Source: Collybiopsis luxurians FD-317 M1
Taxonomy: Eukaryota > Basidiomycota > Agaricomycetes > Agaricales > Omphalotaceae
DNA length: 64,000 bases
Direction of reading: 5' to 3'
NCBI GenBank assembly: GCA_000827265.1
Contig: KN834784.1
Coordinates: 293,719 to 357,718 of the forward strand
The notes beneath the pieces were generated by a model. That model did no database searches and had not been told where the DNA came from. It saw nothing but the letters and a program-made list of their open reading frames with translations. The position numbers and the translations under genes were made by a program. Of the stretch, positions 56,364 to 64,000 are shown one piece after another. The first letter of the stretch is position 1, and every line of letters starts with the position of its first letter.

Positions 56364-57507
56364 GGTTGAGATTAATGGTTTAGTGGTAGCGTTTCTTGTC
56401 TCTACCGTAAATTTCTTTCCCTTCTAGCATCGGTTCTGTACTCCGCCTTGTGCCTGTCGTTATCTTTGCACAGGCTTCTCTTCCATATCGCCTACTTTCC
56501 GGCATTCTGTTTCACATGGTTAGGTTCTGTTCTTCTTTTCGTGATCCACAGAAGAACTTTATAATTTTAACTTTCTTTCCTTCCTTCTTTTTCTTTTAAT
56601 TTTATATCTTGCTACTTATAATCGTAAAGGGCTTGGATGACGGAAAGAGCTCAGTGCAGAACTGCCACCAAAGCGTCGCTGAAGTCTGGGGACACTTCAT
56701 CGCTGACTGTTTGAGAAGTGTGCCAAGCGGTGATCTGTACTGAGTTCTGAACCGAGTTCGGATCCACAACTATCTGGAGCATGACGTGTAATAAAACTCC
56801 CCACACTCAGTACAGATCGAACTCTTATTGAGACCTTGGGGTCCGACTTCAAATATATATATATATATATATATTCACTTTTTGCACTCTAACCACGAGG
56901 GAGATCCGACGTAATCTCCAGTCTAAACAAGTGAGCTCTGCAATAACTGAGCGTATTTTTCCATACTCAATGCATCGGAGAATGATCCGACTCTCATCCT
57001 GCGCGGTGTGACGACGCGTGATTTTACTCCCTCCTTCTTGTCCTACCCTTCCGATCTGATACCGTTCCTTTGCAGGCCTTTTGAGGTTTAACAATCCCTT
57101 AAGCTTCAGCAGTGGTAAGAGGTGAGGATGGTTATGTGCAGCTGTAGGTCCACACAATTAGATATATAATTCAACTGAACGGCTTTTGCCTATTGTTCTT
57201 CGGATTCTCATCATGTCACGCGATCCTCATGAAAACGACTTTTCCCAGATCCAATGATTCTGAGGCTCTCGCGTTGATCTAACGTGTCAAGTTGAGCGGT
57301 GAGTTAATTTGAGTCAATCCGTAAGTACAACAATCTGGGTTCTTTTTCTCACAAAGCTAGGAGTTTTGGAAACCTGCAAACTTTTGAAACGAATGCTCTG
57401 TTGGTACCGTAACCGATAGTGTCGAAAAATCGTGTTCCCTTCGATGCTCTATCGGGATCGAGTTTGGGCCGAATTCAATATGTACAGTTTCTACACCTCC
57501 ATCTGGA
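56364..57507. other. Non-coding part of the right arm
   Basis: Upstream region of the right FunK1 gene plus the mirror of 30571-32126. A minus-strand reading frame here (LNLKRPAKERYQIGRVGQEG, near 57080) is conserved on both arms because the DNA is. It runs into the AT repeat and is probably not a gene. Confidence 0.5.
56852..56874. repeat. (AT)n microsatellite in the right arm
   Basis: Mirror of 31612-31634. Confidence 0.9.
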
Positions 57508-57705
57508 TCAATGATACCCACCGGCCGCCTCTCCAAGCGCCCGAATAGCCTTCTCTTTCAACCCCTTTTCTTTCAACCATCCACAGTCCACGGAAACAGC
57601 TTGATAATGTTTCCCAAAGATGGATCGTGCGACATTATTAAGAAAAATCAGGTAAATTCCGCGAGTCTCTGCTAAGAAGCTGGCCATCGCAAGACAATCA
57701 AACAT
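57508..57705 (-). other. Small ORF, perhaps terminal exon of the MYND gene
   Basis: 65 codons starting MFDCLAMASFLAETRGIYLI and ending RALGEAAGGYH. The left arm has a diverged homologue at about 30820 without the ATG. It could be a last exon of the gene at 58862 or a separate short protein. Confidence 0.35.
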
Positions 57706-57941
57706 TATACAGACATAATTATTCGTATGCTAATTAAATCAAAAGAATACTGGTATCAACGACGTGAGGAGAGTGTGAATCATCAATTTCTTCTCTCGAT
57801 TCGAGCACAGCTCTATTTCTCTGAATAGATCATCCCACGACGACGCTAGAAAAACAGTTCTGGCGCTAATCGCATCGAGTTTCATACAAATCCCATGGCC
57901 AGCTTATGGATGACATCAATCAGCCAGATGAAGCAGACGAG

Positions 57942-58862
57942 CTAAGATTCCGAAAAGCCGTCTACAAAGATGAATATCAACTTTGAATTTCCAAATATAA
58001 GATTATGAATGAACGTTACCTGCTTTACAGAATGGTGCGCCCACCCTCCGCAACAGCATACATCCTCCATGCCTTCGATCTTGCCGCAACAAAATTTCAT
58101 TTTTGCTCCGGCTGTAATGTATTCAAGAAAGAGTAGCCACCACTCTGATCGGACGACATCGGCCTTCGCTATATCTTTGTCGATTCCAAAGAATTTATGC
58201 TTAGTTGTCCAAGCTCCCTGACCAAAATCTGTGACGAGAAGATACGATCCAGTTCCGAAATATCTCTGTCCCATCTCAATCTTGCCCATGTCGACATAGT
58301 TAGCTCGCCCCGGAATGTCAAAATGGTTTTTCAGGGATGGAGGAATACTTGTTCGATCCTCCCTACTAACCCTTAGCACGTTGAAACGATGCGGAACAGG
58401 GAGGGACATGTCCCGTTTATGAGAGATGGTCACCATAAAGATGGTATGTTCCTCAAGATGTCGCTCAGGGAATCGTTTCAGTTGGAATAAAGCGGTAGCA
58501 TAGTTCTTGAGTACAGGGTCGTAGTAGAGCATCCAGTCCATCAAGTCTGAGAGCGGATCCCGCAGTCCTGATTCCTGTGCCAGTTGGTCCCTTTCCATTT
58601 TGATCGCCTTACAAGTCAATTTGTGCGAAGGTCAATGCAATTTTTGACATTCTTTGGACTAGACTAACGGTGTCAGAAACATTCAGATCGATTTAGCAGA
58701 CATATAGCTTACACAGTATAGAACTTGATTACATCCTACACAACGAAAAAGCTTGCCACCGGCGCAGCGCCTCATAGCAAGGCAGTACTCGCATTTCTTG
58801 TGAGTGTGAACGGGAAAGCCAGTATGAAAGGGTAACAGTGCCACTGGGACCGGCTCAGACAT
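57942..58862 (-). CDS. MYND zinc-finger protein with an internal stop
   Basis: The ATG at 58862 opens exon 1 (MSEPVPVALLPFHTGFPVHT) leading to a MYND finger: KKCEYCLAMRRC, then LFRCVGCNQVLYC. After an intron ending CTAG near 58670, exon 2 continues SKECQKLH and then TGA where MYND proteins have Trp, followed by PSHKLTCKAIKMERDQ. Past the stop the frame stays open: MDWMLYYDP, KIEMGQRYFGTG, DFGQGAWT, EWWLLFLEYI, and CCCGGWAHH. MYND fingers bind proline-rich peptides; the downstream domain is an unclassified Agaricomycete one. The single TGG-to-TGA change could be a nonsense mutation or a sequencing error. A truncated relative lies at 30300-30570. Confidence 0.6.
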
Positions 58863-59347
58863 GCTGATGATTCTGGTAAAGTTCGGTCTGTTTTTCTGGA
58901 AGCCTTTGACGAGTATTTAAACGCGCCCCTAAGCCTCACGTGCTAGAAGAATGACCGTGGGTTCGGTCGAGAGCGCCTGGCCCTGTGGCAATTCGGTGGC
59001 AATTGCCTTTGTCCCAAATTCAGGCTCCTGGCCTCATTTCTTCATCCAAATTGAAGTGAGTTGATCTTTAAAGTTAGTGAATTCAATTGAACCGGGTATA
59101 CCTAATGGACCTTTGAATTTACGGTCTTCGATAGCAGCGCTTATTTTGGTATTACTCTTTCCAATTTTGGATAATAAGAGATTTAATCTCATTGTTCGAA
59201 CCTCTTAGATACGCGTTCAATTGAACATGGGAAACAAACGCGTCCAGATCACGCTCGCTATTGTGGCCTTTCATTGCAGCCTTCTCTTGCCACTGACCAC
59301 CACTCTGCGACCTTCACCAAATTGCCACAACAATTTCACTTTCGCCG
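58863..59347. other. Divergent promoter region
   Basis: Between the MYND gene and the zinc-finger-type gene. A TTTAAATA-like box lies about 50-60 bp upstream of the MYND start (near 58915). Nothing else seen. Confidence 0.45.
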
Positions 59348-60790
59348 ATGGATTCATGGATGGAAGAGCGACGGACTAGGGTGTAAGCCAATCTTACTTT
59401 TGTTATATCTTCAGGTCTCTTACATTCCCTTCAGGCAGGAAGATTTCCCAACCAGTTTCGAACGACACGATCCATCAATCGATGGTTGGGACTATGAAAG
59501 CAAGTGGCAAGCTATGTACGTCAAATCATCACCATTCGGCAGTCCTGTTCCTCTTCTAAATCTTTATCTTAGCTCGAAAGATCCAGTGAACTTTTGTCCC
59601 CCCGATGTGGAAAGTTTTGATTCCTTCGCTAGCTCGTCTAAGCTACGACCGGATATCGAGAATCTGTTCTCATCAACATCTACACCCAACACTGTGGAAC
59701 GCCCTGATACACCTACCCCGATAGATGAGAGCTATCAGGACGTTGAGTACGTTACTTTCTCCGGTGTCACATCTAAGAGCTAAAGGACAGATAAACTGAT
59801 ATCAGAATGGAGCCTCTGCCTACACCTTCGCCATCAGCAAACCCTTCCCGTCCGACTAAACGACTTCCTCGCAGGTTTTTCAACAAAATCACCCCTCTAA
59901 GCGGTCGAGCTCTATTCTCCCCAAAGACTAGCTCTCCCCTCGCCGATCCTGGGCTAACCTATCAATCCAACAATGTCAAAACCCCTTCGTCGGTTTCAAC
60001 AAGTAGTTGTCAACCAAATTCGTCTCGGATAGAACAATTCACTCTGTATGTTTGAAGGGCTATGATCGCTTCGTAACCTCACCTCGTACTAATGATTCCG
60101 CTGCACTCGAACAGTGATTCTCAATCCCATTCTTTCGACGGTGGTCACACAGTAGGCGGTTTGAGTACCCTGGATACTCCGAAAACAAAACTCGGACACA
60201 ACGAAGGAGAAGGGGAGAGGAGTGAGGACAGAGGTGGAGACGCAGCTGAGGTGGGTTTAAAACTGGGCTTCGACTGGTATGCATCGCCGACTGGAAAGGA
60301 CGATTTTTTACAACGGGCTCTTGAACAAGAGGAGAGCACCCAAAATAGGGAAGAGGATAGCGGGGAAGATGGAAAGAAACTCGATCGTGAGGCTGTAGCG
60401 GCAGATATTGGATTCATCTGCGAGAAAAAGAACATCACGGAAGAGGAGAACTCAGAACAGAAGAAAGAGGAGAGGAGGAAAGGAGAGGAGAGGAGGAGGA
60501 AGGAGTTACTCGGTTCAGTCACTGCGATCAGATGCCAATGGATGTACGATATTGGAGACGACGCTCGGCCTTTGGCTTGCAAGTATCCATTCAGATTTTT
60601 CTACCAAGCCAGACCGCATGTTCAACGGCATGCTGACAACAATACTGTGGAGACCGAGAGGGGAAAAGTCATTTTCTGTCAGTGGAGAGGCTGCACTTCG
60701 AGTGTAGATAAGGCAGAGTATATTCGGCATTACTTTAATGCGCATGTTGCACCTTTGCTTTTCGGAGAGCACAGTCTGCTCCGTCCTTAA
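59348..60790 (+). CDS. Zinc-finger-type protein, related to the 3194 gene (426 aa)
   Basis: Probable nuclear factor of unknown role. Exons 59348-59380, 59415-59746, 59806-60045 and 60115-60790 are GT...AG and total 1281 nt. The start MDSWMEERRTR joins VSYIPFRQEDFPTSFERHD. The middle is Ser/Pro-rich (PSPSANPSRPTKRLPRRFF). A charged coiled-coil-like stretch follows (EEENSEQKKEERRKGEERRR). The C-terminal region has RCQWMYDIGDD...CKYPFRFFYQARPHVQRH and then FCQWRGCTSSVDKAEYIRHYFNAH, which fits C-x4-C...H-x4-H. The CQW/CRW start and the spacing match the fingers of the gene at 3194. Confidence 0.7.
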
Positions 60791-60920
60791 TTCTCTTTTG
60801 GCCATGACCTGTATTATATACCCAAATTCATACGCTCGAACATGAAAGCGACGGAGGTGTTATCTGATTTGAATCATCTATCATAACTGCTACTGTGTAT
60901 ACTTCAGGCTGGTCGATACT

Positions 60921-63406
60921 TCAATCAATATCTTCAGAAAGCTGTCGACGGTGCAGTCGCGCGTATGATCTGGTCCGATCTTCGAACTGGGATCCAGAAG
61001 GGAAACTAATAACACTTTCATAATCATCCTCTACCTCCAGGAGACTATTGTCATGGTTGTTATTAATATTCGTTCCATCTGCGGAACTCTCGCTCCAGCC
61101 AAAGAGACGTTCATCAAGCCAAGTCATGGGATGGATTAAGGCAAGCCCTTGCCCATCGACTGCACCAACGCTACTCTTTCTTCGCCACGGACTAGGTGCT
61201 CCAGGCGAAGGGGGTGAGCTAGCAGATGGTATTGTTTGCATCTATCGCATTTTGTTTAGATTCCGAAATCAATGGGATGAAAATATACCAGGCGCCGGGA
61301 GGCCCACGAACCTTTTCAAAATTGTCATACAATCGAGGTGCAAACTCTTGAATAAGACTCATAACTTCATTTGAGAGCCGTTCTCTAGTATTTCTCAGGC
61401 GTTCCAGGGAGCGCTGCTGTCCGGGGATTAATGCCATGATCAGCGGTCCCAGTGATCTTCGAAAGGAAAAAATGGATACTAAAAGTTTCATGTATGATTA
61501 GAACTTACTTGAGAACGTCCACGCCGGCCTCGCCAAACTTGAGTGCAGCAAAACTCATCACTGGCAGAGCGATGAATACACCGACTGGTACCAGCATTAC
61601 CCATCCGAGGGGTGCGCCAATTCGTAGCGCAATAACACTGGCTAGACAAGCATAAAACATATACAAGAGTGGAGCTACGCCGAGGGCAATGAGACCTTTC
61701 CAGGTTGCCAGCACATCCCGGCCACTAACTTTGACAGTAGATGCAGCAAGATCGGCTGAAGTTATGCTGATAAGATTGACGAACAAAATAGAAAAGAACC
61801 TATATGTACCTTGAGCCTTCCTCTTCGAGATAATCGATGCTAAGAGGAAGATGGGCCCATTTAAGATGGTTCCCGGAAGAGCGAAGGTAGCCCACACAAT
61901 GAGTAGACTGATCCGATATGCCAACAAACCGAATATTTTGCTGGTTGATTTTTGGACGCGAGGTACCTTCAATGTGAGTGAGCATTTAAAGAACTTTTCG
62001 GGTAGCAGCAATCAAAATCCCACTTGATGATCACGTATGCCCAGATTTCTCAAAGCCCGATTGTACTTCAATACGTCCTTTCGGAGCTTCTGCACTCGAT
62101 GTTCATCCTTGAAATGGGTGTATCCGCGAAGTAAACGCCTGTTTAACTCTACGACTTGTCCTAGTGTTAAGTGCTGATAAGGTGTTTTGAAAAGGCGGCG
62201 AACAGCTTGAACTAACTGAAGAGTATATGGGAAGTCAGCTACTTTGCGAACGAAGATAGAAGCCAGTTCATACCATCAAGGTATCATAATCCGGAGCTCT
62301 AATTGTTACCGTCTTTAGCGCATTATATGTCAGATTCAAGAATTGCGATACAGCCGCTCTCTTCGTTTCACCGCCCTGCTTAAACATTTTGACAAGTTCC
62401 ACAGGCACTTCAATCGCTGAACCGAATTCAACAACGGCCCGCGATCTGAAACGATGTGGGTGGAAGTATGAGAGGCCCACAGGGACAATTTTGACCTGAA
62501 GAGATGGGTCACTGGCCATTGCGCCTAGGGCCATCAGTGCTACGCCAGCTTTGAACGGCAGGAAGTCAGTTCGGTCGTGACTCCCTCCCTCAGGAAATAC
62601 TCCAATGCTTCCTCCATGTTTAAGTCGCTGATAGACACTCTGAAACATCTCGTCCTGGTTGATGTACGGCAGCCTCTTGAATCTTAGCCCCCGGCGCTGA
62701 CCCGTGGCCTGCAATTCTTCCACCTTTTCCCTCAGCAATGTGGTGTTGCTGTCTGTGGCTGATTCATCGGTAGTAGCAGCTTTGAACTCATGTTTAATTC
62801 TGAGCGCCGTGTCGGAAATGACTTCGATTACTTCGGCTGAAGCGAAACCAGCGCTTTTATCGAGGAGAATCCGCGTACGAGGAGTGAATTCTGCGGTGAA
62901 CCTGGTACCATATCCAAAAATCAAACAGGGATCTGTTTCGCTTAGATCTATCTCTCCTGTCCCAGGACTTGCATTGTCAGAGGGACGAGTTACAGGAACT
63001 GTAAAAAGTGAGTGGAAGATATAGCCTATTCTGAAGATAAGCGCGGCACTTACTACTCTCCATAAGCCGACTGAAAAAACCAACAAATCTGCGATCTAGA
63101 CTCTTCGCAGCTGCAAGAAACTGTACATGTCGCCCAGTCATCTTGTGAACCTGTAAGCTAAGAAGCAACGGGTCCAGCATCTAATTGTTAAAGCAAGTTT
63201 TTCTTCAGTGGGCCAACATACGTTCGTTCATTGTGTACAAATACCTGATTAGCATGAGGAGCCCCGACGAATATCACAGGACCCTCTGGCGGAATATTGT
63301 AGGCACCTCTGGGGCGGATTTCTCGGAAGAATATATTAACGACGAGGTTCCAAAAAAGCATGGAGGCATCGTAGCCCACATGTGAGTTTCCTCTTGAAGA
63401 TTCCAT
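60921..63406 (-). CDS. Glycerol-3-phosphate O-acyltransferase, SCT1/GPT2 type
   Basis: Endoplasmic-reticulum enzyme for the first step of glycerolipid synthesis, transferring an acyl group to sn-1 of glycerol-3-phosphate (and dihydroxyacetone phosphate). The start at 63406 reads MESSRGNSHVGYDASMLFWN. Acyltransferase motifs: VIFVGAPHANQ joined across an intron to the LDPLLL block, then GRHVQFLAAAKSLDRR; GLRFKRLPYINQDEMFQSVY; and GGSIGVFPEGGSHDRTDFLP, the FPEGGSHD box. Then KIVPVGLSYFHPHRFRSRAV and LTLGQVVELNRRLLRGY. Two or more membrane spans lie near the C-terminus: ISLLIVWATFALPGTILNG, FLLASIIS, and IALGVAPLLYMFYACLASVI. The cytosolic tail carries the end of the protein, RSYARLHRRQLSEDID. 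The last intron is best closed at the second acceptor (TCTGCTAG near 61227), because the first leads to an immediate stop. All motifs are intact. Confidence 0.88.
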
Positions 63407-64000
63407 AGTTATAAGAAGGTCGTATCCCTCAGCGATAACGAATAGTCAATCTCGCAAAAATGTTTGGGGTAGTCGTCTAGCTGGGGTCCGGGTCACTCGT
63501 TGGGGTACATAGCATTATCCCTCGACTCGCCGATACTTTACCGCGGCAGTCAAGCGGCACTGACTGCTCAATTTCGGCTCAACTGACAAGGCGGCATGGA
63601 GTACGGCGCGTTGGCATACTTCACAGCTGCAAGTCGTTGCTAGAACGTTATATATACTAGAACAATGTACCTACTATACATGTTACATTTAAGGAAGACT
63701 TTGCTCACAGAGCCTGATTCCTTGAAGAATAATTCTTATCCATATATATTTCAAGACTGGCCGATCTTGCCGATTCGAATAATATTTCTCGCCTTGCAGC
63801 ATTGCGAGTAATGTCAGGCCTCAAGGAGGTGACTGACCAGCCGCTAAAAAGTTCCATGAGATGGGAACCACACCAGTGTCAAGAGAGGCCAACTGCTCGA
63901 ACACAGCTGGTGACATATCTGGGAACGAATGAAATTTTGCTGACGAGCTTCGAAAACCTGCGCACCTAGGTCATCGCTTCCACAACCAGGACAACTGTCC
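63407..64000. other. Right end of the window, no supportable gene
   Basis: Upstream region of the acyltransferase gene. A 53-codon plus-strand ORF from 63811 (MSGLKEVTDQPLKSSMRW) has no sign of being real. Confidence 0.5.

Larger units (their letters stand above)
53358..58310 (-). repeat. Right arm of the large inverted duplication
   Basis: Reverse complement partner of 30290-35145. The order on the minus strand is MYND-type gene, small ORF, (AT)n tract, FunK1 upstream region, FunK1 gene. Confidence 0.85.

Noticed and set aside
60145..60582. Minus-strand ORF opposite the zinc-finger-type gene
   Set aside because: Mirror of a Glu/Lys/Arg-rich plus-strand stretch; low-complexity Ser/Leu translation without family match.

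Overview
The window is nuclear DNA of a filamentous basidiomycete, most likely an Agaricomycete (mushroom-forming fungus). Genes are broken by many short introns of about 50-65 nt with GT...AG ends. The families are typical of that class: two FunK1 fungal-type protein kinases, a macrofage-activating-glycoprotein-like GPI protein, an Agaricomycete F-box protein, a MYND-finger protein, a lactose-permease-type sugar transporter and a secreted M28 peptidase. Nothing bacterial, viral, organellar or CRISPR-like was seen. Exon coordinates were derived by hand from splice sites, reading-frame continuity and paralogue comparison; transcripts would be needed to fix them.

Layout. (1) 1-8 kb: an orphan 8-exon gene (185-2725), a C2H2 zinc-finger gene with a tandemly duplicated exon (3194-5607), and a surface glycoprotein gene on the minus strand (7486-6144) whose conserved Cys-Trp is encoded by an apparent 8-nt microexon between two look-alike introns. 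(2) 8.4-30 kb: a degenerate tandem array. Five copies of a seven-transmembrane, GPCR-like gene (10.9, 17.5, 23.3, 25.8 and 28.5 kb) alternate in the left half with an orphan gene family (intact-looking at 20115, damaged at 13677, truncated relics at 9695 and 16104) and with a decayed minus-strand module. (3) 30.3-35.1 kb and 53.4-58.3 kb: two arms of a large inverted duplication, each carrying a FunK1 kinase and a MYND-finger gene or relic, about 18 kb apart. (4) Between the arms: an orphan minus-strand gene, an MFS sugar permease, a BRCT-domain relic inside a direct duplication, an M28 metallopeptidase, an F-box gene, a type-B carboxylesterase, an AlkB-like dioxygenase and a secreted basic protein. 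(5) 59.3-63.4 kb: a second zinc-finger-type gene and a glycerol-3-phosphate acyltransferase.

How it fits together. There is no metabolic cluster. The housekeeping genes (acyltransferase, AlkB) sit beside a region dominated by local duplication and decay. Peptidase, esterase, sugar transporter and surface glycoprotein fit a saprotroph secreting enzymes and importing sugars. The tandem 7TM array could serve chemosensing, but that is inference. The most notable structures are the twin-intron microexon, the co-duplicated 7TM/orphan units with paired ACGCGT-type boxes, and the inverted FunK1 duplication with a sharp internal identity breakpoint.
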